64,000 bases of DNA from Argentina anserina (GCF_933775445.1 NC_065876.1:7998001-8062000); one strand, 5' to 3'; shown: positions 35,595-48,343, numbered from the stretch's first letter. Program-made: numbers and translations. The notes: generated by a model not told the origin, from the sequence alone.

Positions 35595-36617
35595 GACATA
35601 TATGCCGATTTGCATTTTAAAATTGGTTGAAATTATTAATTTACACCCTGAATTTGTATTTGAGTCAATTTACCTCCTAAACTTAATAAAAATTACCGAT
35701 TTGCACCACATCAATTAAATTTAACTATTTTTATCCAATTTTGCGTCACATGTCATGCACATGAGGGGTAATGTTGTCATTTTCTATTTATATTTTTCTT
35801 AAAAACAAATAAAAATATTCTTTAAAATGAGGATTATTTTGTTAATCAAATTATTTATTTACATCTTTTTTTCTACCTACTTAACCCTACTTTGAATTAT
35901 ATATTCAATATACCCACCCACTCAAATATAGTGTCTTGTGTATAAATATATTTTTATATGTACACATTGTTGGAGGATGAACAAAACGAGAATAATAACG
36001 ACGTAATAGAACAGAACGTAACCGTTTATTGATTGATAATGAGGTCAATATATAGGCATTACATAACCACAATCCCGTAGAATTCGGAGTCCTAATCTAT
36101 TACAGAGATGCGAATCTATCTCTAACAGGAAACCTAATATAGGCTAAGACACACATAATGGTATAATAGTAATTCTCTCGGAACACACATTTATTTTAAA
36201 TTTTTAATGTATTTATTTATATTTTTTCTAATATATTTTAACATACCATATCACATAAAATAATAAATATATAAATCAATAACATGTTTCGAAAAACCAA
36301 ACATTGTAGCAAGTGTTCCTCTTAAGTAATTTTATTAATTTATTTCATCATTCAATATGAATAAATATATAATGACAATATTATCCCTTAAATGCATGAC
36401 ATGTGACGCAAAATTGGATAGAAACAGTTAAATTTAACGGATGTGGTGCAAATCGGCAATTTTTACCAAGTTTAAGAGGTAAATTGACTCAAATATAAGT
36501 TCGGGGTGCAAATCGGCAATTTTTACCAAGTTTAGGAGTTAAATTGACTCAAATGCAAGTTCGGGTTGCAAATTGACAATTTCAGCCAAGTTTGGGGTGC
36601 AAATCAGCATTTATGCC
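35595..36617. mobile_element. MULE-type non-autonomous element, copy 2
   Basis: Second copy of the 11748-12812 element, collinear from end to end: ends GACATATATGCCGATTTGC and GGCATAAATGCTGATTTGC, the same tandem 63-base subunits, and the same internal sequence. Flanks are poly-T (TTTGTTTTT and TTTTTTTTT), so a 9-base duplication is compatible but not telling. It carries the solo LTR at the same internal position. It sits about 370 bases upstream of the peroxidase start codon. Confidence 0.8.
35968..36185 (-). repeat. Solo copia LTR inside MULE copy 2
   Basis: TGTTCCGAGAG to CATCCTCCAACA on the minus strand, flanked by CACAT at 35963-35967 and 36186-36190, the same as in copy 1 (12160-12376). 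Same insertion event. Confidence 0.85.
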
Positions 36618-37609
36618 TTTTTTTTTTTGAATAAAACCAGATATTTTTTTTAATGCTGTTGGGTCTGTGGGTTTTGTACTTAATCCGTTTGATGCAAAAT
36701 TTTGGTTCGTCTTCCTTCCTATGGTCAGTATGGTGGTAGATTTTATTTCGAAAAGTAATACAATTAAAAAAACCCAAATGAGTCTGCATGTAAAAATTTG
36801 AAAGCCCCGATTTGTAAAAATCCGCTTTAAATAGGCGAGTTTGGATAATCCATATTTATGAATAAACTCTAACATAATATGTACTTAGGCCCGGCCTACC
36901 AAAAACCCGTTACTTATGGACCCGGCCCGTTGAAGAGGTCTATAAAATGTGAATAAAATGTTTCACACCAATGGACAATAAGTTTTTAGAAACTGAAAGG
37001 AAACTCAAATTTTATTCTTCAATACTTATGCCTTCAATTTCTTTCTTCATGTATTCCTCTGTATTCGGCTGGAACTTAAGTAGCCTAAGTGCTGACTAGT
37101 TGATTATTAGATGGACCAATTGGCCGATTCCTAGCTTTGTGGAATAAGCCTTGATTTGGGCAATGTGGCATCATATCACATAGCGCCTAAGCAAGGACTA
37201 ATCTGGCCTATGCAGGGACCTTTGAAAATTAAAAATTTATCGAAAACTATTATATAAGTGACTACCTAAATAAATGAGACAATTGAGAAAAGATTGACAA
37301 AAAAATTATGTCAGAGAATAGAAAACAAATTTGCATATATTAACTGAAGGGAGGTTCGAACTATCATTATAGCACAAGTTCGTAGCACCATAACCAACTC
37401 ACTCATGTGAGTACCAAATAGACCTATAAACACACTCACCTATGAGAATTACAAAAATAAAGAAGCTAACCAACTTGAATAAAATAAACTAATTAGTAAA
37501 ATCGAAAATTTGGAAGACCTAACGAATCTCAATTAAGAAGCAGAGGCGCTGCTAGGGTTTTTTCTCTAGCTTTTCCTTCTGCTTAGCATCCCTCTTTGTC
37601 GTCAACACC
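36618..37609. other. Intergenic, contains a SINE candidate
   Basis: About 1 kb of non-coding sequence. A poly-T run of 11 bases marks the MULE edge at 36618-36628. The only other structure seen is the tRNA-like stretch at 37325-37440. Confidence 0.45.
37325..37440 (-). repeat. Possible SINE (tRNA-like A and B boxes)
   Basis: On the minus strand GAGTGAGTTGGTTATGGTG (37387-37405) resembles an A box. AGTTCGAACCTCC (37350-37362), close to the GGTTCGAANCC consensus, follows at about the right distance for a B box. I could not define the 3' end or a target duplication. It could also be an old tRNA fragment. Confidence 0.35.
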
Positions 37610-38960
37610 ATGTCTGAAGGTTTCAACGCTCGATTTGCAGCTACTCTTGCAATCAAGGGGAAGGCAAGGTGGCCTTTGCGGGGGGCTGTCGCCAACGCAG
37701 CGATATCACTGCAACCTTTCGCTGTGGGTCATTTTCTTGCCGTGAAGAAGAAGCCAGCTCTAAAAGTGGTTATTGGAGCTCTCACGTCTGTCTGGGGATA
37801 TAAGCATTGTCTTCAGATGCGTGCGTAGGGTGATTGATACGTGATGAAGTTCACATAGGAGGTTGAGCGAGATTACGTGGTGACTATTAGACCTTGGTAC
37901 TACAATAGGGTTTTGTTTGTTGTTGCAACTTTTGATGAGCTTTGTGATCCGGCGGTGGTGCCGATCTTGAGCTTTCCAGACACGGTGGAGGTGTTTGGTC
38001 TACTGCCGACATTGATGACCCTTGAGGCTTTAGAGTTGATTGGAGAATTATTGAGGATTGTGGAGAGGTGCATGAGATAGAGGTGGATTGGGGGCATCGA
38101 GCTAGGGTTCATATAACTAAATTTTTGTCAGATCCAATCTGACTGACATACCCTCCCATGTTGTATGAGTTTGGTACAGCGCGTATTCCAGCCATACTTA
38201 CGTTCAGGTACTATCAGACGACATGGTTTTGCAAGATTTGTGGAATGCTTGAGCATGAAGCCACTGGTTGTCGTGGTCTACCAGATACGTCGACACAACA
38301 TTTTCTTGGTGTTAATCCAGTGGGAGCCAAAGTCGCGGGGGGGGGGGGGGAAGCAGGTGGGTGCGACGCATAGTACGGCGAGCGCCTCGTCGGTGGTGAG
38401 CACGTCCTTGTTCAAAAACTCTAACCCTATCCCTAACTTTCAAGTCGGGTCGGGTCTAGATCCAGGGTTTGGTTCTTTCACTGGTTCCACTGACACCTCT
38501 GCTCCACCAGCGCTGACATTCTCCATTCTGAGAGTGATGGTGGCGAAGCTCGCTGCCAAGTTTGGTAGGGTTGAGGCGGTGGTTCCGCGAGTGGGTCCTT
38601 AACCAGAGGTGGCTCTTCCACCGGTGCAGGAGGAAACCCTTGCCCCGTCGGCATCACTGAGAGTAAGCGGAGGCAAGAAGAGGTCTGAGATGGACTTGGT
38701 GGTGATGAGTAAGTGGAGTTGTGTTGTGGTTTCGACCAAGACAGCGGAGGTGCCGCTGGAGTTACATTTTTCGGCGGAGCTAAGCCTTTCCCATTGAGAT
38801 GGACTGCTGACTGTTAGCCCACCGAAGAGAAAGTATTTGGGCCAACCTCTGGGTCGCTAAAATAAGCCCAAGCTGGGTGAAGGGGAGGCTAGGAAGTTTG
38901 AGCCATGGAAATCTGGGCCACAACGGACTCAGAAATGACATTTTGGGCCGAAGAGGACGC
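37610..38960 (+). pseudogene. LINE-type ORF1 remnant (DUF4283 and zinc knuckle)
   Basis: The order follows the gag-like first ORF of plant L1 elements. First comes an N-terminal segment starting MSEGFNARF (37610-37828). A DUF4283-type block with 'RPWYYNRVLFVVATFDEL' and 'LLPTLMTLEALELIGEL' (37895-38060) is next. A CCHC knuckle 'CKICGMLEHEATGC' (about 38227-38270) and a low-complexity tail follow. The parts lie in different frames with several stops, and a run of 14 G at about 38337-38350 shifts the frame once more. No endonuclease or reverse transcriptase follows, so the copy is truncated or the second ORF was lost. It could also be one of the free-standing DUF4283 genes derived from LINEs. 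Confidence 0.65.
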
Positions 38961-40269
38961 TGAATCTAGATGAAGGTGGGCTGAGTGGTCCGCAAGATAC
39001 ATAGGTTGTTAGGCCGGAGGTTCTGAGGTCCACAAGGAGGTGGAGTTTTCGGAAGGCACTTCTGCGGGGTTTCTCTCCTTACATGAGGTTTTTTCATTTT
39101 TTCAAGAATAAGTTAGCCATGCTAACAAGGCTTGGTTTTTTCATTCAATCTGAGGGATGTTGATTGTTTGCGGTGTTTTGAGTTCTGGGTTTCAAACATG
39201 TGAGTAAACAATATGCTCAGTATTCATGATTCGATCTTATAAAAACTAGGTTGTAAGTTTCAATATTATAAAGCTCAGTTTTAACTTTTGATGGTCTGAT
39301 TTTCTTCTTCGAATTGGTATCGTTACTGAGTGTGGTGTGGTTTTGCTGAATTATGTGTTTTTGGTGTGTTATGATGTTGTGTTGTTGGTGGCTTAATATA
39401 TAAAGCTTTATGCATGTTTGAGTTTGAAAATTTAAAAGAACATACATAAGCATTTTGATACAATTCAATACTAACTGATATGATCAGTAAATTTGCAGGG
39501 GTGAGTGCGAGTTCATGTCTGTATCCTTTTTTTTACTTGAATAATGAAAGTTTTTGATGAAATAGAATATCAATTGAGTGATAGTAGTAGTCGATTTTGA
39601 TTGTGAAATTCAGGTTTACAGAGCTACTTAATCATTTGAACTACTAGCCATCTTGGTTCTTTGTTTTGTTAGAATTGTGGTTAGTTAGATTGGAGTTAAA
39701 GATTAGTAAGTAGAACTCTTGAAAGCATGGTTGGTATGGTTCCCAGGTATGTTTTGATGAAACTAGTGAAGTAGCATGTGCAGATGAAATTCTACTCGTG
39801 TGCTGTCAGTCATGCATGGTGCAACTTCCTTGTATAAAGTTAAAGAGTTGTTACAATATTATCAACTTGAATATTTAGTTGTTTCGGAATTGAGTAGTAT
39901 ATATAGTTTGACATATGATTTCTTCCTCACTAGTAAATTTTACATAGAATTAGTCATTCTTTGAACTTGTTATTTAGGAACAAGAGGGCCAGTGGTGGTA
40001 CCCTCCTTGTGCATTCATTTGTACTTATAACCCTATCAAATCATTAGTAGAGTTAGGAGACATATGTGAATGGCAGTATAGGAAGAATTCAACCTTTGTA
40101 CTTTATAACATTATTTTTATATTTCTAGTGCGTAGTTAGATCTGCTTTTTTTTTTAATCTATTGGCATAGCTGTGATTTTCAGTCATTTTTCCTTCATCA
40201 TTTCGGTCATTCTTTATTTGATTGAAGTTTTGTTCTTGTGGGTGCAGTCGTGCAAGTCCTAGGAATTTA
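38961..40269. other. 1.3 kb without supported genes
   Basis: AT-rich, with no frame over 83 codons and none with a recognisable motif. It may include the left end of the Harbinger element that follows, which I could not locate. Confidence 0.45.
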
Positions 40270-41740
40270 TGATGGATCTTTGTCATAAGCGTGCTAGAGA
40301 AGAGTATGAGGAGGAGGGGGAAGAGAGAGAGGCTGAGGGGGAGACGATAGTCTAGAGAAAATGAAAACATTTTTGGTTGCTGTAACTGGATTTATAGTAA
40401 CAATAGTAGTTGGTATCGTTATAGGTCCCTCACTAGAGAGTCATTGCCTAATTGGGATGTACATAGATGATTCTATATGAATCGATTATGTGGATCTGAA
40501 GTTGAGTGTATTGAAAACTTGTGCGTTAACATGTATGGTTTTTCAAGACTTTGTCAAGTATTGTATGACAAAGGTGGATCACGAAGAACAAAACGAATCT
40601 ATTGAAGAATCAATAGCTATGTTTTTAAATATCCTTAGACATAATATGTGAAGTACAAATCCATTTATCTGAACTTGTATCGCTCCAAAAAGACAATAAG
40701 TAGACAATTTAATAGTGTTACATGCAATATTGAAAATGAGTAAGGAATATCTAAGGTCTCATGATTGTATTCTCCACGGAGCTGACTTGAAAAGATTGAG
40801 ATGGTTTAAGGTATTACAGCTAAAACATTTCTTGAGTTTATCTTATTTTCACCTACTATAATAACTCACTAGTTGTGTATGGTTTCAGAATTGTCTTGGA
40901 GCTATAGATCGAACTCATGTCTGTGTAATTGTTTGGGCTGTGGAAAAGCCTATATATCGAAACAAAAATGGAGATATTTCTATTAATGTTTTAGGAGCTT
41001 GTAGTCCAGACATGGGGTTCATTTACGTCTTGCCTGGATGGGAGGGATCTGCATCGGATTCTCGTTCTACATGATGCATTGTCCAGAAACCATTGATTAG
41101 TTATTCCAAATGGTAAATATAAAACTACAATATATAGTTCATAAGATCCATTTCAATCATCTTATTTCAATATTGTGGTGGATTTCGCTCATAAAGCAAG
41201 CTATTTTATGAAATTATTTTTCTTTATAGATAAATATTACCTTGTTGATGCGGGATATACTAATGGACCTGGCTTTTTAGCGCCTCATCGAGGAACGGGT
41301 ACCATCTCAAGGAGTGCTCTGGAAACCGTCCTTAAAATTATAAATAACTATTCAATCTTTGACATTTAAAAGCTAGCAATGTGATCGAATGTGCATTTGG
41401 TGTGCTAAAGAAAAGGTGGAGCATTCTAAGAATAGCTCATTTTTTCGACATTAGAACACAAGAATCATCAATGATTGTTGTGTTTTACAATGATCCTTTG
41501 TTAGAAGCTGAAAAGTTGCACATATTAGATTTAGTTGATCATGAGTTAACAATGAGATTTATAGAAATCAATGAAGAGGAGGTCAGAACTGTGGAAGCTA
41601 CTAATCAGTGGATTGCATTTTGTGATTGACTGGCGATGCATATGTTTGCTGATTATTGAAGGTATCGAGCTCAACAAGTGCATCAAGAACAAAGAGAGGT
41701 GGCAAATGTGCCATAGCTTTATTGTCAATGTTAAAATTTA
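40270..41740 (+). pseudogene. Dead PIF/Harbinger transposase
   Basis: A DDE transposase of the PIF/Harbinger (HARBI1-like) family. All three catalytic residues can still be found. The first D is in 'GAIDRTH' (about 40897-40917), followed by 'PGWEGSASDSR' (about 41034-41066). The second D is in 'YYLVDAGY' (about 41236-41259), and the E is in 'NVIECAFGVLKKRW' (41375-41419). A typical intron seems to lie between about 41115 and 41229. After 'APHRGT' the frame shifts and then meets three in-frame stops where the family has Q, E and R. The N-terminal half is also full of stops. Not active. Confidence 0.8.
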
Positions 41741-42090
41741 ACTATGAATTCAAATATTAAATTCTTCCAATTTATAGTTTTTTAATTCCTTTTTTCTCAT
41801 CTATTTTTCTAGTTTAATGGGAGTTTAAAAATTAAGTAAGGCAAGAAGATATCGTCTGCTCAGTAAAAAGAATTTAATTAATTATGATAGTCATAGAGTA
41901 AAAGTAAAAAAAATAAACATTATCAAAATTAAAAATGTCACTAAATCCCAAGATTGAATCCCTTTTCATAAAAAAATGACCTAAACAAGTCTTTTTAATA
42001 ATTCATCACCCAATTAAGTCTCTTCATTTTAAAATCTCATCACTTCCAAATCCCTTAGAACCCCCAAATCCCTTGTCCAAACACATTCTA
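41741..42090. repeat. Right flank of the Harbinger element, possible end
   Basis: Runs of CCAAATCCCTT appear twice (42045-42078), ending at CCAAACACATTCTAA. This resembles PIF-type ends with a TAA target. The matching left end (TTAGAATGTGTTTGG) was not found, so the boundary is tentative. Confidence 0.35.
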
Positions 42091-45000
42091 AGAGAATCAA
42101 GAAAAATACAGTATCAGTCCTCACACTCTCAAACATACCAATACTATTTTGTTTAAGAAAATAGACCAAAGATTCCATATGTTCTTTCAATTCCTGTCCC
42201 CCAATATCTGTTCTACATCAAAATTTATCAATGAAAATTTTGTGATATTAATGAGGTATTAAGCCATATAAAAAAGTATGACCTTTTTAAATTTTTGAAT
42301 AGAAGTATGACCATTTTATTTTGTAGAGTTTGGCAATATATGAGATGCTCCCGCCTAATCTTTTAATTATCAGAAATAAATCTCAGAAGAGTGATAAACT
42401 AGCAACAACGGCATCGTCTGGAATGCACCGCAGCGCCAGCTGCACAACTCTTTTGTCTCATTACGTGGCAAGCTGCGATTGGCGCTGACGGATGAGGTCG
42501 ACATTTGGTTCTTCACGTAGGCGCCAGTTGGGTAAAAGTGTCTTGGCTATGAATTTTCCGGCGCGGCTCAATCAAGCCGACTGAGGTCTATTACAGCGAG
42601 AGTAAAATGTGTGTGGAGGTGTGTAAGGGAAGATTCATAGCCAAAAATTTGAAATAGGCAAAACCTGTGAAAATAGCAAAAGAGGGGAATTAAGGGGAAG
42701 CAGATGTCTTGCTTCCGCTGCCCAACCAGCCCCACAGTCATCTAAGCAAACTGCTCTTCAATCCCAACCTTCTGATCCTGCACTCTATTCCCGCCGTGAT
42801 TGCTACCACCACCGCCTTCCACGTGGACCCGAATCGTAGGCAAAATGTCCAAAGAAGGAGACGACGAGGTATGGGGAATGGGGTATTTGAATCAAGCAAA
42901 CAAGGTCACAAGGATGACATTGGCGGTTGTTGCGGTTGTGGGAGGAAAAGGAGGGAAGGGTTTGAGGGTTATGGTGGGTACATACATCGGGTCTCTGGTG
43001 CGTAAAGACTTGTTTGATCACTCCGAACACCATGTCTTCTTAATCTGCATCTGATCAAGTAAGTAAGTTGTATTCTTTGGTCTTAATATTGTTGTGCATA
43101 TATTGATATATATAATCAATCAAGAAAATTGTCAAGTTTATAGACTAAGGGTCTATGGGGGTGTTGGGTTTCATATATTAGTTTCTTATGGGAAATAAAC
43201 TATGAATCTTGTAACTAGGACTTCTTCTATATAAATGTGTTTATCCGCTTTCAGTTGAGAAAGACGCCCTTTTTGACAATTTGACATATATGGTGAAACT
43301 CAAGTGTAATTCTTAATTTCTGTAGTGTGTGTGTGCATAATCTTATAGTTAAAACTTAAAAGTACATAAGTATACTATTTACTACGATGTATCCACAATT
43401 TGACTGCCCCTTTTACCATGATAAGATGTTGCAGAAGATAGTTTGTGCTATATTCACTATGAATTTTGTGATTTTGATTCAAAGTTGTGACATGTTGTAG
43501 TGATACACTTTCATCTACTCTATAGAATCCCTTTTCTCTAATTGAATCAGTGGAGTTCCTTGATTGACAATGCCTTGCCATGTTGCTCAATATATGTTTC
43601 TGATGTGTTTTACAATTTTTTGTTTGACCTGATATGATTTTTTTGTAGTGTACTAATGCACATAAGCTTATCCTTTTTATTTTTTTCCAGTTGAATTTAG
43701 CGAATCTTTGGTTGATAAAGCATTTTCCTTTGGTGTGATTCTAGAGAGAAAAACTATGAATATGTATGATCATCATGTACAAATATTGATTCAACTTATC
43801 TAACCTGTCTTGGTGCAGAACAATTGTGGCATTTGTCTGAGTAGCATGGCAATCCCAAAAGGCCAAGCCATAATCATGTACAAATATTCCCACTCCGTTA
43901 TCAGGTGCGGCGCCATAACCCTCCGTTGTCTTTCTCCGTGCTTCGAGTCAGGCTTGTACATCGGCACAACGTAGGTGTTTCTGTTGGATATGTTGTTTCT
44001 CTTCTAGGTTGGTAGATATTGTCTAATTTGATGGCCATGTAGAGAAACAACAGATCTATGCCGAACCATCACCGCCACGAGTTTAATTGAATCTCAAAGC
44101 CTATAGATTTTAGTTCAATTCCGATTTCGGGGTTTATGGCCATCATCATCATCAAGTGGTTCAGTAAGTCTGCTCTATATGCTAGCAAGTTTGGTTATGC
44201 ACCTATTTTTATTTACAACAATTGGAGGTTTTCGAGCTTTTTAGAGTCTACGAATTCATATCTCTGAGAGTGATATATATGATAACTGAAGGCGTAGGGT
44301 GGTCTTCAATGAATTGATTGAGGCTTTGTTTATTTTCCAATGTTTACGGGTAAAAGGGGAGGGTGTGACTGATTTGGCCACTAATACACCATCACACAAC
44401 TTTATATTGAAGTGTAGCAAACAATTCGTTGGTTGTAAAAGTTTACAGCACTCTAGAAACACCTAACCTACTCATAGGCAGTAACACACATTAGAGATTA
44501 TTTGATTTATTAGCTGCTTCTATTCTTCATAAATTTAGTTTTTGTGACTGTGAAGGGCAATACTCGTAAAATTAAATTTTGTTTTTATTAGCTGCCCTTC
44601 TAACATCTAACGTATATAAGATATGTTTTAGTAAATAATAAACTTGCATTCTCGAAACAATTCAAATTAGGTACAGTAAGTTATACATATTTGCTACCAA
44701 CTCAATTCAAATCATGGTGCTCTAACCAAATAGACTCAAAACGATGGAAGTCATCCTCTCCACAATTTTGATCATAAACACAGAAAATGAAGATATCTCA
44801 CACCCATAAGCACTCAAAATTATCTTGTTGCATGTGCAAACATCAGTAGTGGACTGCCTTTGTATCTGCAACTATTCATTTATATACAACTGAAGGATTC
44901 ATCTTGTTTGCTATGACAACTGTTCTTTTACAACCTTTGGTTCATCTGTAATTGAGTGTTGAAATCACTATCCCTTTTTTATTCTAGATAGTGATTGGAC

Positions 45001-46600
45001 TCTTGTTTGTCTAGTCTTGTGCTATAACTCCTCAGACCATAATTATCACTGACTCCCTCATGGTGTGTTCTTAAGGACCCAACTTTGTAACCAATAATCT
45101 TTAAACAAACATTGAATAGAATCTGTTACCATGAAATCCAGCTAATATAAACATAAAGGCTGTCTTTATGGATATCTCAAGTTGTGTCCTTTCATTCTAA
45201 CATGACTAGCATAAACTTGTCATAGAATGACCCATTACCTCAACTACAAGACCCATACACTAACGATTTGTATTCTCTCCAGAATTTGAAACCTTGGACA
45301 CATATCAAAACAAAACAAGCAATATATAATGAATTACCTGAAAGCTTCCAGAGGCAAGGGCTGAAGGGCATCACCAAGAAGTTCAGTTCTCTGGTGTTAC
45401 AGCTGTCACTGAAAGAGCCCATACAAGTGACCCTTTGCCGAGTCTGGGCATACACAAGAATTGATGACGGATTGCAATAAGTTACGTTCGGGGAGGAGTC
45501 ATTCTCAAATTTCTCAATTTGCTGCATAACAATAAATCTCAAATCAACTCTTGCTCAATTGAATCTCAATCATCAAGATATGGCCTTATTCTGGGTGACC
45601 TTATTCTATAGTTCAAGTATACGATATGGCCTACATCCACACTCACTTAAATATATGAATAAAGGTCTGTTAACGTACTTCGTATTTGTACCAATCCGCT
45701 TATATTACTCTTCCTATTTGTCTTCCAAGTATAATTGTAATAGTTGGAATTCTAATTGTACTCGAAGCAAGTAAATGAATAAAGGCCATATCTTTTCCAA
45801 TATTAATCATGCATGCCCTATTGCCATCTTTTCTTTTTGGTTTTGGTGCAGTATAATCTTTGTTGGAGGAATTTTTTCCTCACTTAATCACTCTTGAAAC
45901 AATTTCTATTCAATACATTTGTTTTACTTAGCTGACTGTTTCAATAAACGTTAATCAAGTGAGGAGTGAAAAAATACCTATAGAGCGTAGATGTCCTCAA
46001 AGGTGATTTAAGTGAGGAATAATCTTCTACAACAAATTAAGATTCGAGTGAGAATGAATCTCTTCAAGTGAGGAGGGGCCTTCTCAAGGAAGATTCAAGT
46101 GAGGAGAAATCTCCTCAAGATTGATTCAGGATACGTGAAATTTCCTTGAAACTGATTTATGTGAGTTAAGCATTGACTGCATTGTATGATAACTAACACA
46201 CCAACATTGCTTGATCGAGAAGAAAACCAAAAATAAAGTCTAAAGTCTTAATATAAACTCAACAAGTCCTCAACAAAATGGTCCTTGTTGGAAAGAGTTT
46301 GAGGGTATCTCACTACATTAATTAACCAAGTACTAAACTTCAAAAATCATAAGAAAACAAACCAAGGTTATAAGACAGTGAGTTTTGTTTTTCCCCCCTC
46401 TTTTGTGTAATTATCTTCTTCTTTTTTGAGAATTTTTTTGTGCAATTATCATTAATTTGACAAGAATTGACAATGAAGAGCGAAGGAAAATCCTTGACTT
46501 ACAAGTTAAATGATGCATTACGAATGTTTCCTGAACTTTTTTGTTAATGAGAAAAAAAAAATCAACAAATAAAAGAGAAAAGTACATTTATCAACCTCAA
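42091..46600. other. 4.5 kb without a confidently called gene
   Basis: Several open frames of 70-100 codons, none recognised. The best are 42709-43054 (listed separately) and a 100-codon minus frame at 45240-45542 with no known motif. A loose cluster of AAGTGAGGAG-like repeats lies at 45870-46130. The rest is AT-rich. Confidence 0.4.
42848..43054 (+). CDS. Hypothetical short frame, not recognised
   Basis: A frame starting MSKEGDDEVWGMG in good ATG context, 68 codons, overlapping a second frame (42709-43005) rich in Arg/Gly. G-rich, unlike the surroundings, and preceded by a sequence with leader-like features. It may be an exon, a captured fragment or chance. Nothing around it suggests a function. 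Confidence 0.2.
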   Translation, partial: SKEGDDEVWGMGYLNQANKVTRMTLAVVAVVGGKGGKGLRVMVGTYIGSLVRKDLFDHSEHHVFLICI

Positions 46601-48343
46601 TTATACAGCTAACTCCAATCTGGTCATCCTCTCCATCAGATTGCTCATGGTAATTGAAAATGCATCCTGAAACTTGTCAAACTTGGCATTTGAATCCCCA
46701 TAAACCAAACCGGGAAACAACTCGTACACAATGTGCCTCCTCATATCATCCCTCTTCTCCTTGGGAATCTTCATAAGCATATCCACCACATTCACCTTCA
46801 TTCCCCTCACATCGTCTTGGTCAATGAACACAGAATACTTTCCATGTTCCTCTGGGAGATGCCATGGATACTGATAGTAAGCCGTGAAAGGATCGAAAAT
46901 TACGGGGATGCAACCAGAAATCAGGGAATCAAATAAGGACTTTCGAGTTGGGCTATCTCCTGGTGGTTGCAAGCAGAATTCAGACTCCATGAATAGCTCA
47001 ATGACCATTTCTGGCTCGTCACAACCACCTGTATGGCAGTTAAGAAAGTGACATTTCCCATTTTCGGCTGAGTTGCACTGATTGATCAATGTGGACCTTA
47101 TGCTCTCGGCTGCAGTGGGCCTCGCTGCACCAGCGAAGCTCACTAGGTGTTTTCTATATGAGCTAATGATCTTCCATTGCAATGCCATGATGTCTTCGTC
47201 GGAATTCGGGTGGAAGAATGTTGGATGTGGGATCCCAATATCATTTGGTTGCCAAGGTTGTCTCTCGATCAAGAGCTTGATTGGATTTTGCATTTGATCA
47301 ATTTCGAGGAAGTTGGTCCCCCACGAACCATCTTTTCGCCTAAAATCCCATGAAATCTTCCCCAACACCAGCACATGATCTCTACCTGAATTCTTAACCC
47401 AAGAGTCTTGCTTCTTAAGCCATGTTATGAGCTCCAAGCTCAAAGTGTCCTTGACATCATTGGACACATTCTTAAAATGCCACCTTAGAATGTCCAAACC
47501 GCCATAGAATGGAACATAAAACAGCTTTGCTTCATTCTCACTGTATACCCTGCAAGGATGATTCAAGATCCTTTGATGGAATATTGGCTCCAACGAATAC
47601 TGATGTGTGTGGTACCACCCAACTCCAAGCTTGGGAATCGATTCACCCAATGCCTCGTTTTTGAAATACTTGCAGAAATCCATCCATGGAACCATGTCTC
47701 TGCATTGACCCAACAAGTCCTTGTTGAACTTGGATGGCAAGTCATATACATAGATTCCTCCTCCTCCACACTTGTCAAGCTTCTTTTTTGATATCCATGA
47801 TCTGTGCAATCTTAGCTGCTCTTCAACTTGCTTCTTTGCATTTGCAATCTCTTCTTCTCGTTCTTTGTTGGCTCCATTCTTCACTGGATCAGACTCGTCG
47901 TGGACAACTTGATCAGTCTCTCTGATCACAATTGCAGCATCGACTTTAGGAGGAGGAGGACTAATGGGACTGTTCTTTGGGGACAAAGGAGGGGATATAG
48001 AAAGAGGGAGGTTTGAACTTGACTCAGGAGTGTGGAGGTACAGTGTAGCATTACTAAGATTTGGAAGTTCAAAATTGGGTCTGGTATTACCTGCAGATAG
48101 GCAATAATGATTGTTCAACCTCCGCGACGAGACACAAACATGAACAATATTGCCAGAGATAATGGTGGTAGAGGAAGACCAGAGGTAGATAAGAAAGAGC
48201 AAGAAAAATGCTGCAGGAAGTCTATACAGAAACTTGAGTAGAGCAATGAAACTGAAGCATGGTAGAAAACAGAAACAAGGCTTCTTTTTCAGGGGTTCTT
48301 TCTTCAAGTATTTGGAATTTCTTTTCGACAAGGCAACTGCCAT
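46601..48343 (-). CDS. MUR3-like exostosin family glycosyltransferase (GT47)
   Basis: 580 codons, single exon, intact. A type II Golgi membrane protein: a short basic cytosolic tail, one membrane anchor (about residues 29-56), and a proline/serine-rich stem to about 190. The exostosin domain runs from 193 to about 540, starting 'GGGIYVYDLPSKFN'. It shows 'YVPFYGGLDILRW', 'HPTFFHP', 'FCLQPPGDSPTRKSLFDSL' and 'GCIPVIF', motifs of the MUR3/XLT2 clade that adds galactose to xyloglucan side chains. The exact sugar and position cannot be read from sequence. Intronless structure fits the clade. It lies 530 bases downstream of the MCTP gene on the same strand. Confidence 0.92.
   Translation of the reverse strand: MAVALSKRNSKYLKKEPLKKKPCFCFLPCFSFIALLKFLYRLPAAFFLLFLIYLWSSSTTIISGNIVHVCVSSRRLNNHYCLSAGNTRPNFELPNLSNATLYLHTPESSSNLPLSISPPLSPKNSPISPPPPKVDAAIVIRETDQVVHDESDPVKNGANKEREEEIANAKKQVEEQLRLHRSWISKKKLDKCGGGGIYVYDLPSKFNKDLLGQCRDMVPWMDFCKYFKNEALGESIPKLGVGWYHTHQYSLEPIFHQRILNHPCRVYSENEAKLFYVPFYGGLDILRWHFKNVSNDVKDTLSLELITWLKKQDSWVKNSGRDHVLVLGKISWDFRRKDGSWGTNFLEIDQMQNPIKLLIERQPWQPNDIGIPHPTFFHPNSDEDIMALQWKIISSYRKHLVSFAGAARPTAAESIRSTLINQCNSAENGKCHFLNCHTGGCDEPEMVIELFMESEFCLQPPGDSPTRKSLFDSLISGCIPVIFDPFTAYYQYPWHLPEEHGKYSVFIDQDDVRGMKVNVVDMLMKIPKEKRDDMRRHIVYELFPGLVYGDSNAKFDKFQDAFSITMSNLMERMTRLELAV

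Noticed and set aside
45240..45542. 100-codon minus frame
   Set aside because: No recognised motif, no leader or splice context, AT-rich; length within chance for this composition.
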